From Flavonifractor sp052065355 (GTDB taxonomy: Bacteria > Bacillota > Clostridia > Oscillospirales > Oscillospiraceae), in NCBI RefSeq assembly GCF_052065355.1, contig NZ_JBQHUF010000005.1, positions 159,593 through 223,592 of the forward strand: a stretch of 64,000 nt of DNA, written 5' to 3'. Positions 8,395-16,967 of the stretch are shown here, one piece after another. The position numbers and the translations under genes are program-made. The notes below the pieces were generated by a model, which did no database searches, was not told the origin of the DNA, and saw only the letters and a program-made list of their open reading frames with translations. Numbering within the stretch: the first letter of the stretch is position 1; each line of letters starts with the position of its first letter.

Positions 8395-9900
8395 TTAGTC
8401 CAGGGGCTTCATGGTGGGGAACAGGATCACGTCGCGGATGGAGTCGGAATCGGTCAGCAGCATGACCGCACGGTCGATGCCGATGCCCATGCCGCCCGTG
8501 GGGGGCAGGCCGTACTCCAGGGCGTTGATGAAGTCCTCATCCATCATGCCGGCTTCGTCGTTGCCCATATCCCGGAGCGCCAGCTCGTGCTCGAAGCGGC
8601 CGCGCTGGTCGATGGGATCGTTGAGCTCGGAGAAGGCGTTGGCGAATTCACAGTGGTTGATAAAGAGCTCAAACCGCTCGGTGAGCCGGGGATCGGCGGG
8701 AGAGCGCTTGGTCAGGGGGGAGACCTCCACGGGATACATGGTAATAAAGGTAGGCTGGATCAGTTTTTCCTCCACCCGCTGGTCAAAGGCCTCGTACAGG
8801 GCGGTGCCCCAGGTGCGCTCGCAGCCCTCCAGGTCGATGCCCATGGCCTCGGCGGCCTTGCAGGCGGTCTCGTCGTCGGAGATGGCGTTGAAGTCCAGGC
8901 CCACATACTGCTTGACCGCGTCGATCATGGTCAGGCGCTTCCAGCCGGGGGTCAGGTCGATATCCACGCCCAACCACTTCACCTGGTAGGAACCCAGGAT
9001 CTCCTTGGCGGCGGAGGAAAGTACACCTTCAGCAATATCCATCATATCGTGGAAGTCGGCATAGGCCTCATACAGCTCAATGGTTGTAAACTCCGGGTTG
9101 TGCTTGGGATCCATGCCCTCGTTGCGGAAGATGCGGCCGATCTCATACACCCGTTCAAAGCCGCCCACCACCAGGCGCTTCAGGTGCAGCTCGGTGGCGA
9201 TACGCATATACATGTCGATATCCAGGGTGTTGTGGTGGGTGATGAAGGGCCGGGCGGTGGCGCCGCCGGAGATGGTGTTCAGAACAGGGGTCTCCACCTC
9301 CATGTAGTCCCGGTCATCCAGATACTTGCGCATATGCCGAATAAAGGCGGTGCGGATCTGGAAGGCGCGGCGCACATCCTCGTTCATGATCAGGTCCACA
9401 TAGCGCTGACGGTAACGGGTCTCCTTGTCGGTCAGGCCGTGGAACTTCTCAGGCAGAGGCTGAAGAGACTTGGAGAGAAGGGTCACCTTGTGGGCTTTGA
9501 CGGAGATCTCGCCGCGCTTGGTCTTGAAGACCTCGCCTTCCACGCCCACGATGTCGCCGATATCGGTCTTCTTGAACTTGGCAAAGGCCTCCTCGCCCAG
9601 CTCGTCGATACGAACATACAGCTGGATGCGGCCCTTGCCGTCCTGCAGGTCGCAGAACACGGCTTTGCCCATGCCGCGCTTGGACATGATGCGGCCGGCA
9701 ATGGAGGTCTCGGTACCCTCCAGGGCGTCGAAGTTCTCCTTGATATCAGTGGAGTGATGCTTCACCACATATTTGGTGATCTGGAAGGGATCCTGACCGG
9801 CGTCCTGAAGCTCCTTGAGCTTGGCGCGGCGGATGAGCCGCTGCTCGGACAGGTTCTGCTGCTCCTCAGGCTGATTGACGCTTCTCTCTTCAGTACTCAT
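8395..9900 (-). CDS. lysS: Lysyl-tRNA synthetase, class II
   Basis: This 501-aa class II synthetase has an N-terminal OB-fold anticodon-binding domain (about residues 65-170, with AGRIMSKRGMGKAVFCDLQD). The class II catalytic core follows: motif 1 around RHMRKYLDDRDYMEVETPVL, motif 2 around FERVYEIGRIFRNEGMDPKHNPEFT, and motif 3 GLPPTGGMGIGIDRAVMLL near the C-terminus. It charges tRNA-Lys in the cytoplasm. It lies 12 bp downstream of greA, the same pairing as in many Firmicutes, and is co-transcribed with it. Confidence 0.98.
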   Translation of the reverse strand: MSTEERSVNQPEEQQNLSEQRLIRRAKLKELQDAGQDPFQITKYVVKHHSTDIKENFDALEGTETSIAGRIMSKRGMGKAVFCDLQDGKGRIQLYVRIDELGEEAFAKFKKTDIGDIVGVEGEVFKTKRGEISVKAHKVTLLSKSLQPLPEKFHGLTDKETRYRQRYVDLIMNEDVRRAFQIRTAFIRHMRKYLDDRDYMEVETPVLNTISGGATARPFITHHNTLDIDMYMRIATELHLKRLVVGGFERVYEIGRIFRNEGMDPKHNPEFTTIELYEAYADFHDMMDIAEGVLSSAAKEILGSYQVKWLGVDIDLTPGWKRLTMIDAVKQYVGLDFNAISDDETACKAAEAMGIDLEGCERTWGTALYEAFDQRVEEKLIQPTFITMYPVEVSPLTKRSPADPRLTERFELFINHCEFANAFSELNDPIDQRGRFEHELALRDMGNDEAGMMDEDFINALEYGLPPTGGMGIGIDRAVMLLTDSDSIRDVILFPTMKPLD

Positions 9901-9912
9901 TGTTCTTGCTCC

Positions 9913-10386
9913 TTACTTTTGAATCTCTAGGATACGATACCTTAATACACCGGCGGGGGCTTCCACCTGGACCTCCTCGCCTACCGCGCGGCCCAGCAGG
10001 GCCTTGCCGAAGGGGGAGTCCTCGGAGATGCGGCCGTTCATGGGATCGGCCTCCTGAGAGCCCACCACCTGGTAGGTCTCCTCCTCCTCAAACTCCAGGT
10101 CCAATACCTTTACATTAGAGCCCAAACGGACGGAATTGGGATCACTCTCATGCTCTTCGATGACCACGTAGTTGGACAGGATGTTCTCCACCTCCGCAAT
10201 GCGGGAGTAGAGCTTGCCCTGCTCGTTCTTGGCCTCGTCGTACTCGCTGTTCTCAGACAGATCGCCGAAGGAACGGGCTTCCTTAATCTGATCGGCCACT
10301 TCCTTTTCACGGACCGTTTTCAGATAGTTCAGCTCCTGTTTCAGCTCCTCCAGGCGCTCCGCGCTCAGTTTGAATTCTTTCGCCAT
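9913..10386 (-). CDS. greA: Transcription elongation factor GreA
   Basis: This protein has about 157 residues. The N-terminal coiled coil (KEFKLSAERLEELKQELNYL onward) has the acidic tip region ARSFGDLSENSEYDEAKNEQ that stimulates RNA polymerase transcript cleavage. The C-terminal FKBP-like domain has the family ending SPFGKALLGRAVGEEV. The ATG giving MAKEFKLS is preferred because it matches the family start; AAGGAAAGG lies about 14 bases upstream. An in-frame GTG five codons earlier would sit directly on that Shine-Dalgarno sequence, which makes it unlikely. Confidence 0.95.
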   Translation of the reverse strand: MAKEFKLSAERLEELKQELNYLKTVREKEVADQIKEARSFGDLSENSEYDEAKNEQGKLYSRIAEVENILSNYVVIEEHESDPNSVRLGSNVKVLDLEFEEEETYQVVGSQEADPMNGRISEDSPFGKALLGRAVGEEVQVEAPAGVLRYRILEIQK

Positions 10387-10490
10387 GTCGATCGTGCACA
10401 CCTTTCCTTACTTGCTCTCACGATAAAAAAGACGCCGCTCTCGGCTGTCCGATCTTTTCATTAGAAAACATTCCGCCACGTTAATACGAT

Positions 10491-10519
10491 ATTATATGTA
10501 GTTTGATTCCTCCTGTCAA
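10491..10519 (-). promoter_or_regulatory. Consensus sigma-A promoter for greA-lysS
   Basis: On the minus strand a perfect -35 TTGACA (10514-10519) and perfect -10 TATAAT (10491-10496) are separated by 17 bases. Transcription would start about 95 bases upstream of greA. Confidence 0.9.
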
Positions 10520-10534
10520 GTCAATAATTTGGAA

Positions 10535-11245
10535 CTAGGTGGAAGAAATCCTGATTTTCCGGAGGTCCAGCCGCCCCTCCTCCCACAGCAGAGACAACAG
10601 AGGAAGCACGTCCAGCTCCCCTTCCGCGGCCCCGTCCGGCGGCAGGGGACGAAAGCCCGCCAGGTCCGGCGACTGCCCCCAGAGGGAAAAAATGGTATCC
10701 CCTTCCATGCCTCCCGGCCCGAAGCGGAGGGCCACATCCGCCCGGCGGCCCGCCCCCGGGTCCACCACCGCCGCGCCGAATTCCCGCCACAGCCAGTCCG
10801 ACAGCTCCGCTCCGCCCGCCGCCACATCCACGGCCAGGCAGCGCACCTGGGGACACAGCTGCCGGGCCGCCTGGAGCAGCCAGCGGCTGACACTGGGGCC
10901 GGACAGGGCAACCACCGCCTGGGTGGGCGGCACCCTCCTCCGCCGCAGGGCCGCCAGGGTCAGCGGCTCCGCCAGGGCCTGGCAAAAGGGCTCCACCTCC
11001 ACCGGCCGCAGGCCGTTTTGGCGCAGCTCCTCCCAGTAGGGGAAGTCCGACGCCGTCAGTACCCGGCGCACCCCCGCCTGGCCCAGAGCCCTGGCTCCCT
11101 TCTCGATGCGGCGGCGAGCCCGCCTCTCCCCCATCCGCTCCGGTATGGGGACCTGGACCCGCAGGCAGCGCAGGCCCAGCAGCCCCTCCCGCACCAGCAC
11201 CGGCTTTCTCCCCTTCTCCGCCGTCAGCTCCATTACGCCGATCAT
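10535..11245 (-). CDS. Conserved hypothetical protein
   Basis: This 236-aa protein has no family I can name. It lacks a signal peptide and membrane segments and is rich in Arg, Ala and Leu. Residues around 115-150 (TQAVVALSGPSVSRWLL, then CLAVDVAAGGAELSDWL) alternate strand- and helix-like stretches, compatible with a Rossmann-type fold, but there is no diagnostic motif. GAGGTG lies 8 bases before the ATG, supporting this start and strand. It is transcribed divergently from the downstream phosphatase gene. Function unknown. Confidence 0.65.
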   Translation of the reverse strand: MIGVMELTAEKGRKPVLVREGLLGLRCLRVQVPIPERMGERRARRRIEKGARALGQAGVRRVLTASDFPYWEELRQNGLRPVEVEPFCQALAEPLTLAALRRRRVPPTQAVVALSGPSVSRWLLQAARQLCPQVRCLAVDVAAGGAELSDWLWREFGAAVVDPGAGRRADVALRFGPGGMEGDTIFSLWGQSPDLAGFRPLPPDGAAEGELDVLPLLSLLWEEGRLDLRKIRISST

Positions 11246-11414
11246 AGACCTTTCACCTCGGCAACAGGGTATGCGTCCGCCGGCGGATTATGCGCCCCCG
11301 CTTTGCCCGTTCTTTACACACCCTTACACAGGCTTTTCCCTTCTTTACCGAAGCGTGGTAGAGCGTCCCCTCCCCTTTTCGGTATGATGCACATGTCTCT
11401 GAGAGAGCATAAGA

Positions 11415-12995
11415 ATGATATGTTTTGGAGGAATGAACTGGAAGCGACCCCTGGCCCTGTCCCTGGCCGCCCTGTCCCTGGGCAGCGCCCTCACCGCCTG
11501 CAGCAATTCTACAGCCGGCACCCCCACGCCCTCTGCCCAGCCTATGGTGGAGTCCCCTGTGGTGAATACCGACGCCGTCAAGGCTCCCAAGTATGTGTTC
11601 CTGTTTATCGGCGACGGCATGAGCTATCCTCAGATCCAGTCCACATCCGACTTCCTGGGTGCGCTGAATGACGACGACTACTGGCAGGCCGAGCCCAGCC
11701 TGGACGACAACAACGGCGCCACGCTGGACGGTCCTGAGTACCTGAACTTTATGAACTTCGAGGCGGCCGGTTCCGCCGTTACCTATGACTCCAACAGCTT
11801 CTGCCCCGACTCCGCCTCTACCGCCACCTCTCTTTCCACCGGCCACAAGACTTACTCCGGCACCATCAACATGGACGAGACCGGCACCACCCCCTATGAG
11901 ACCATCGCCGAGAAGGTCCACGATCAGCTGGGCATGAGCGTGGGCGTCATCTCCTCCGTCAACCTGAACCACGCCACCCCCGCCGCCTTTTACGCCCATC
12001 AGGCCAGCCGCAACGACTACTATGAGATCGGCCTGGAGCTGGTGGAGTCCGGCTTCGAGTACTTCTCCGGCGGCGGCCTGCTGAAGCCCACCGGCGCCGA
12101 GGGCGATCAGGAGGACCTGTACGCCCTGGCTGAGCAGGCGGGTTACAACGTGGTCAAGACCCAGGCTGAGGCCGAGGCCGTTACCGAGGGTCCCGTCATC
12201 ATCATTGACGAGCACCTGGCCGACGGCGACGCCATGGCCTACGAGCTGGACCGCACCGATGACATGTGGTCCCTGGCCGACCACGTCTCCAAGGGCATCG
12301 AGGTCCTGGAGCAGGACGAGGACGGCTTCTTCATGATGTGCGAGGGCGGCAAGATCGACTGGGCCTGCCACGCCAATGACGCCGCCTCTACCATCCACGA
12401 CACCCAGGCTCTGGCCGACGCGGTGCAGGTGGCCATCGACTTCGCCAAGGAGCACGCTGACGAGACCCTGATCCTGGTCACCGGCGACCACGAGACCGGC
12501 GGCCTGACCATCGGCTTCGCCGGCACCGACTACGACACCTACCTGGACCTGCTGGAGGCCCAGAAGATCTCCTTCGCCAAGTTCGACAGTGACTATGTGG
12601 CCGGCTATAAGGAGAACAAGACCTCCTTCGAGGATGTGCTCAAGGACGTGGAAGAGCTGTTCGGCCTGAAGACCCAGGGCGAGGAAGGCGACAAGCTGGT
12701 CCTCACCGACTACGAGCTCAGCCAGCTGAAGGCCGCCTATGAGAAGAGCATCAACGGCACCGCCGCCAGCCAGTACGAGCAGGAGGAGTACGTCCTCTAC
12801 GGCACCTACGAGCCCCTGACAGTCACCATCACCCACATTCTGAACAACAAGTCCGGCATCTCCTTCACCTCCTACAGCCACACCGGCCTGCCGGTAGCCG
12901 TGCTGGCCCACGGCCTCAACGCCGAGGTGTTCAACGGCTACTACGACAACACCGACGTGTACAACAAGCTGGCCGACATGCTGAACGTCGACTGA
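11415..12995 (+). CDS. Alkaline phosphatase, lipoprotein
   Basis: This 526-aa exported phosphomonoesterase has a lipoprotein signal (LALSLAALSLGSALTAC), so the mature protein is likely lipid-anchored at Cys. Catalytic landmarks are the metal-binding FLFIGDGMSYPQ, the nucleophile-serine region PDSASTATSLSTGHKTY, KIDWACHANDAA, and LVTGDHETGG with the distal SYSHTG histidine. The start is uncertain: the first ATG (11415) has only a weak upstream site, while the ATG at 11433 (MNWKRPLAL, a better signal peptide) has GGAGG only one base away. It would release phosphate from organic esters outside the membrane. Confidence 0.92.
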   Translation: MICFGGMNWKRPLALSLAALSLGSALTACSNSTAGTPTPSAQPMVESPVVNTDAVKAPKYVFLFIGDGMSYPQIQSTSDFLGALNDDDYWQAEPSLDDNNGATLDGPEYLNFMNFEAAGSAVTYDSNSFCPDSASTATSLSTGHKTYSGTINMDETGTTPYETIAEKVHDQLGMSVGVISSVNLNHATPAAFYAHQASRNDYYEIGLELVESGFEYFSGGGLLKPTGAEGDQEDLYALAEQAGYNVVKTQAEAEAVTEGPVIIIDEHLADGDAMAYELDRTDDMWSLADHVSKGIEVLEQDEDGFFMMCEGGKIDWACHANDAASTIHDTQALADAVQVAIDFAKEHADETLILVTGDHETGGLTIGFAGTDYDTYLDLLEAQKISFAKFDSDYVAGYKENKTSFEDVLKDVEELFGLKTQGEEGDKLVLTDYELSQLKAAYEKSINGTAASQYEQEEYVLYGTYEPLTVTITHILNNKSGISFTSYSHTGLPVAVLAHGLNAEVFNGYYDNTDVYNKLADMLNVD

Positions 12996-13015
12996 TTTCC
13001 CGCCTTTCCCTATCG

Positions 13016-13049
13016 CACCGCAGCCCCGCCTTTTGGGCGGGGCTGCGGC
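13016..13049 (+). terminator. Hairpin after the alkaline phosphatase gene
   Basis: CCGCAGCCCCGCC and GGGCGGGGCTGCGG form a very stable stem with a TTTT loop. There is no U-run after it, so it may be a weak terminator or an mRNA-stabilising hairpin before the YibE/F gene. Confidence 0.55.
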
Positions 13050-13073
13050 AATATTCCATAAAGAGGTACCGCT

Positions 13074-14243
13074 ATGAAATTGCCTTCCATCTCCCGGTCA
13101 GTCCGCTACAACGCCCCCGTGCTGGTGTGTCTGCTGGCCATTCTCGTCCTGTTCTTCCTGCCCACCGGATATGAAGGGGCTCTGCTCTACCAGGAGGCGG
13201 AGCGATGCACCGCCCGGGTGGTGGCCACCGACGACTCCACCATCGTCGACACCGGTCTGGTGCGCTCCGGGGAGCAGCGCTGCACCCTGGAACTGCTGGA
13301 CGGAGCCTTTGCGGGCCAGACCGTCACCGGCGTCAACATGCTCAACGGATCCCTGGAGCAGGACAAGCTGTTCGCCCCCGGGGACAAGGCCATGGTGGTG
13401 GTGAGCCACGACGGGGACACCATTACCAACGTCACCATGTCCGACCACTACCGGCTGGGCTGGGAGGGTCTGCTGGCCGTCCTGTTCGCCCTGTTCCTTA
13501 TCCTCTTTGCCGGACGCACCGGCATACGGGCCATCGCCTCCTTCGTCCTGACGGTGCTCACTCTGTGGAAGGTGCTGGTGCCTCTCTACCTGAAGGGCTT
13601 CAACCCCATCTGGGTGGGGCTGGTCATCACCCTGTTCCTCACCGTCCTGATCATCGCCCTGGTGTACGGCTTTGACCGCCGGTGCGCCTCCGCCGTGTCT
13701 GGAGCCTGCCTGGGCATCCTGGTGACCTGCGTGCTGGGCATTGCCTTTACCAATCTGTTCCGCATCCACGGGGCGGTGATGGCCTACTCGGAGAGCCTGC
13801 TGTACGCCGGGTACCAGCACCTCAATCTGACCCAGATCTTCATGGCCTCCATCTTCATCGGGGCCTCCGGCGCGGTGATGGACCTGAGCGTGGACATCAC
13901 TTCCGCAGTGTACGAGGTGGTGGAGAAGCGGCCGGACATCTCCCGGTGGGAGGCCGCCCGCTCGGGCATGAACGTGGGCCGGGCCGCCATGGGCACCATG
14001 ACCACTACTCTGCTGCTGGCCTACTCCGGCGGCTATGTGGCCCTGCTGATGGTGTTCATGGCACAGGGCACTCCGGTGGACAACATCCTCAACTATAAAT
14101 ATGTGGCTTCCGAGATCATCCACACAGTGGTGGGCTCCTTCGGACTGGTCACCGTGGCTCCCTTTACCGCCCTCACCAGCGGGTTCCTGCTGGCAAAGGG
14201 CAGACAGAGCCTTCCCCTGAACGCAAAAGAAGCGGCGGAGTAA
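13074..14243 (+). CDS. YibE/F family membrane protein
   Basis: This 389-aa protein has an N-terminal anchor (residues 15-35) and an extracytoplasmic beta-rich domain (about 40-125, with ARVVATDDSTIVDTGL). A block of about seven membrane segments follows from residue 130 onward. The conserved stretch FIGASGAVMDLSVDITSAVYEV and the PDISRWEAARSGMNVGRAAMGTM region are typical of YibE/F proteins, whose function is not firmly established. It lies 78 bp after the phosphatase gene in the same direction and may be co-expressed. Confidence 0.85.
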   Translation: MKLPSISRSVRYNAPVLVCLLAILVLFFLPTGYEGALLYQEAERCTARVVATDDSTIVDTGLVRSGEQRCTLELLDGAFAGQTVTGVNMLNGSLEQDKLFAPGDKAMVVVSHDGDTITNVTMSDHYRLGWEGLLAVLFALFLILFAGRTGIRAIASFVLTVLTLWKVLVPLYLKGFNPIWVGLVITLFLTVLIIALVYGFDRRCASAVSGACLGILVTCVLGIAFTNLFRIHGAVMAYSESLLYAGYQHLNLTQIFMASIFIGASGAVMDLSVDITSAVYEVVEKRPDISRWEAARSGMNVGRAAMGTMTTTLLLAYSGGYVALLMVFMAQGTPVDNILNYKYVASEIIHTVVGSFGLVTVAPFTALTSGFLLAKGRQSLPLNAKEAAE

Positions 14244-14262
14244 ATCCGCCGCTTCTTTTTAT
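14226..14262. terminator. Bidirectional terminator between convergent genes
   Basis: AAGAAGCGGCGGA, a GTAAA loop and TCCGCCGCTTCTTTTTATT form a strong hairpin overlapping the YibE/F stop codon. A-runs on the left and T-runs on the right let it serve both strands. Confidence 0.85.
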
Positions 14263-14266
14263 TCTG

Positions 14267-15694
14267 TTACGCCTGGAGGGTCATGGTGAATTCCATCCGG
14301 TACCGCTGCTGGTCCTCTGGAACGCTGTCATCCGCAAACAGCCAGTCTCCCGCGTCCTGATAGCCCTCCCGAAGCACGGTCTGGGTGATGGTCACATCTC
14401 CCGCCTGGATGGTGTAATCCCCAAAGCCGCCTTCCGCGATGGAAGTCAGCACACCGCTGTTCAGCCAGCTGATGCAGTTATAGTCCCCCACTGCCGCCGC
14501 GAAAGAGAGGGCAGCCAGCTGTTTGCTGAAGGTGGTGTCCGATATCACCGGCTGCCCCGTCGCCTCTTCCACCAGAGTCACGGCGGTCACCTTTCCTTCT
14601 TCGTTCAGGGTGAGCTGGTGGTCGGGTGAGCCGTCTCCAAACAGGTGGATGACGTTGCCCTTTTCCTCCCAGTGTCCGTTCGCGTCCATGACCTGGTCGG
14701 AGCTCTGGGTGGTGTAGTGATACAGGTCGTTTACGTTGGCCACATACTGTTCCGCCGTAAGCATCCCCCGGTGGCGGGGCATCTGGGCCTGGGCCGTCGA
14801 AAAGAACAGCAGCGCCCACAGCGCCACCGCCGCGCCCACGAAGCCCCAGCACCGCAGGGTCTTTGCATCCTTGATGGCGTAACCACACTCCTCCTCCCAG
14901 GGCAGGGTCTCACAGTCCACACAGGCCCGGTAGCTCTTGTAATTGCGGTAGAGATTATAGAACGGAATACCATAGCCCTCGCCCTTGGCAAAGACCTGCC
15001 AGGTACGGGCCATAGCGGTGGTCCAGTAGATTTTTCCACCGTAGGTGTCCTTGACCTGGAGGCCGAAGATCCACTTGCCGGGGGTATAGCCCCAGGTGGA
15101 CAGCAGGAGCGGCTCCACCACCAGCATGGTACCGTAATTCAAATAGCTTCCCAAAAGGGTAAAAAAGAGGCCGTCCGGCGGATTGAACCGCAGTACCAGC
15201 ATGCCGAAGGCAGACCACAGCACACCGTAGAGGAGAATGTCCAGCCACCGGGCAAAGAACCGCCGCCAGGGGTAGGCCACCATAGGAGCGCTGTCCTTGT
15301 TCAGGCTGAAATACCCCTCCCCTTCCGCCGGGCGGTCCAGGGTGTTGAGATACTTGCCGGCATCCAGGGTGGCGTACTCCACCTGGTCGGAGCGCATGGA
15401 TGCGCACACCCGGCCGGCCCACTCCAGCTCGGCGCGCTGTTCCTCCAGGGCCTGCTGCTGCATAGCCAGAGCAGTATCCAGTCTCAGTTCTCCCTGCTGC
15501 ACCTTTTTGATGGTATCCAGAGGCAGGCCCAGCTGACGCAGGAGCTTGAGCTTCCGCAGGGTCTCCACATCCTCCTCCGAGTAGATGCGGTAGTTGTTGG
15601 CACCCCGGGCGGGAGAAAGAAAACCCTCCTGCTCATAAAAACGGATGTTGGCACGGGTCATGCCCAGGCTGGTCTCCAGCTCTTTGATGGTCAT
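14267..15694 (-). CDS. MerR-type regulator fused to an RDD membrane domain
   Basis: The protein is 475 aa from the ATG chosen here, which has GAGGAGG eight bases upstream; 12 further upstream codons are in frame but lack a good site. Residues 1-70 are a MerR winged helix-turn-helix (MTIKELETSLGMTRANIRFYE, then NNYRIYSEEDVETLRKLKLL). A helical linker follows to about residue 115. An RDD-like membrane domain begins near RRFFARWLDILLYGVLWS, with several hydrophobic segments, and residues ~310-475 are an extracytoplasmic region with a strand-rich C-terminus. A DNA-binding head on a membrane protein suggests a one-component membrane sensor. The ligand is unknown. Confidence 0.82.
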   Translation of the reverse strand: MTIKELETSLGMTRANIRFYEQEGFLSPARGANNYRIYSEEDVETLRKLKLLRQLGLPLDTIKKVQQGELRLDTALAMQQQALEEQRAELEWAGRVCASMRSDQVEYATLDAGKYLNTLDRPAEGEGYFSLNKDSAPMVAYPWRRFFARWLDILLYGVLWSAFGMLVLRFNPPDGLFFTLLGSYLNYGTMLVVEPLLLSTWGYTPGKWIFGLQVKDTYGGKIYWTTAMARTWQVFAKGEGYGIPFYNLYRNYKSYRACVDCETLPWEEECGYAIKDAKTLRCWGFVGAAVALWALLFFSTAQAQMPRHRGMLTAEQYVANVNDLYHYTTQSSDQVMDANGHWEEKGNVIHLFGDGSPDHQLTLNEEGKVTAVTLVEEATGQPVISDTTFSKQLAALSFAAAVGDYNCISWLNSGVLTSIAEGGFGDYTIQAGDVTITQTVLREGYQDAGDWLFADDSVPEDQQRYRMEFTMTLQA

Positions 15695-15715
15695 GGATCT
15701 CGCCTCCTCACCCTC

Positions 15716-15746
15716 AATATAAAGCATCAAGTACCTTTACAGTCAA
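15716..15746 (-). promoter_or_regulatory. MerR-type promoter with 19-bp spacer
   Basis: On the minus strand TTGACT (15741-15746) and TATATT (15716-15721) are separated by 19 bases, the over-long spacing typical of promoters that MerR proteins activate by twisting DNA. The spacer holds the near-palindrome AAGGTACTT. It lies directly upstream of the MerR-RDD gene, which suggests autoregulation. Confidence 0.6.
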
Positions 15747-15761
15747 GACTTTTTGCAGATT

Positions 15762-16889
15762 TTACCCATTCAGCAGCGCCAGAGCGGACTCCAGCTGGGC
15801 GTCGCCCTGGTCGGTGAGGTAGACCTCCTGGTCCAGGGTCAGGCCGGTACCGATAAGGGAGGTGCCGCTGCCGGTATAATAGCTGGCGGTGGAGATGGCG
15901 ATCGCCCCGCCGTGAGACAGCGCGAAGGTCTGCTGGGAATAGCCCTTGCCGCTGGTGGGCTCGCCCACGATCTTGGCCACGCCCTGCTCCTGGAGCTCGG
16001 CGGCGAAAAATTCCGCGGCGGAATAGGTGTCGGCGTTCACCAGCACCACCATGGGCAGATCCACGCAGGAGGCGTCGGAATAGGTGATGTCCTCATGGCC
16101 CGCCTTGTCCCGGGTGATGAAGATGGGACCCTCGGGCAGCAGGAAGTCCAGCATGTCGGTGAGCTGGTTCAGGTAGCCGCCGCCGTTGTTCCGCATGTCG
16201 AAGATCAGGGACTGGGCTCCCTGGTCCACCAGCTCGGTCACCGCCTCCTCCAGGCGGGCGGCGCTGTTGTCATAGAAGTTCAGCAGGCGGACATAGCCCA
16301 CATTGCCCTCCAGCATCTCGCTGACCACCGGGTCGGTGTCCACGCTGGCCCGCTTCACCTCCACGGTGCGGCTGGCGCCGTCGGTTCCCAGGATCTCCAG
16401 GGACACGGTAGTGCCCTCCTCTCCCTGGATCAGGGAGGCACCGTCATAGCGGGCGTCCCCAGCCAGAGAGGTGCCGTCCACGGCGGTGATGACCTCACCG
16501 GCCAGCAGGCCGGCTTCCTCCGCCGGGCCGCCGGCGGTCACCTCCTGGATCAGCAGACCGTCCTCCCGCTCATAGGTAACGGTGACGCCGATACCCACGT
16601 ACTGGTTGGTGCGCCGCTGGTTCTGGGCGGCGTACTCCTCCTCGGTGAGATAGTAGCTCCACCGGTCCCCCAGGGCGTCCACCAGAGACTCCAGGGCGGT
16701 GTCCACGGCGGCGGTCTCGTCATACTCACCCACGAATTTGTCCTCCACCAGCTTCAGGGCCTCCAGCATGGAAGCACCGTAGGTGCCCACATAGGCCCTA
16801 AACAGCAGGAAACCCCCGCCGATGCACAGCAGGGCGGTAAGCACGATGGCCGCCGCCAGGTGGATGCCGGTAAAACGTCTGGTCTTCAT
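15762..16889 (-). CDS. S41-family carboxy-terminal processing protease with PDZ domain
   Basis: This 375-aa protein has a single N-terminal membrane anchor (residues 8-30), a PDZ domain (about 90-180, with AEEAGLLAGEVITAVDG) and the S41 catalytic domain. The catalytic pieces are SLIFDMRNNGGGYLNQL, the nucleophile region VNADTYSAAEFFAAEL and the lysine-bearing GEPTSGKGYSQQTF. CtpA/CtpB-type proteases cleave protein C-termini at the cell surface. The gene is last in the ftsE-ftsX-M23-M23 run, an arrangement also seen in other Firmicutes, which suggests that it processes or controls the neighbouring murein hydrolase activators. Confidence 0.93.
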   Translation of the reverse strand: MKTRRFTGIHLAAAIVLTALLCIGGGFLLFRAYVGTYGASMLEALKLVEDKFVGEYDETAAVDTALESLVDALGDRWSYYLTEEEYAAQNQRRTNQYVGIGVTVTYEREDGLLIQEVTAGGPAEEAGLLAGEVITAVDGTSLAGDARYDGASLIQGEEGTTVSLEILGTDGASRTVEVKRASVDTDPVVSEMLEGNVGYVRLLNFYDNSAARLEEAVTELVDQGAQSLIFDMRNNGGGYLNQLTDMLDFLLPEGPIFITRDKAGHEDITYSDASCVDLPMVVLVNADTYSAAEFFAAELQEQGVAKIVGEPTSGKGYSQQTFALSHGGAIAISTASYYTGSGTSLIGTGLTLDQEVYLTDQGDAQLESALALLNG

Positions 16890-16920
16890 CAGGCTTCAGA
16901 TCCTTTCGCTAAAAATCCAA

Positions 16921-16952
16921 TAAGGGCGGAGAGGCTTCCCCCTCCGCCCTTA
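16921..16952 (-). terminator. Hairpin between the second M23 gene and ctpA
   Basis: On the minus strand TAAGGGCGGAG pairs with CTCCGCCCTTA and is followed by TTGGATTTTT. It probably lowers read-through from the ftsEX operon into the protease gene. Confidence 0.6.
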
Positions 16953-16967
16953 TGTAACTACAGTCTA

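Noticed and set aside
10529..11671. Plus-strand frame overlapping the 236-aa hypothetical gene
   Set aside because: It runs into the phosphatase gene and has no ribosome-binding site. The minus-strand frame has a good one and more ordinary composition.
11253..12911. 552-codon minus-strand open frame
   Set aside because: It is antisense to the alkaline phosphatase, which has complete catalytic motifs and a lipoprotein signal.
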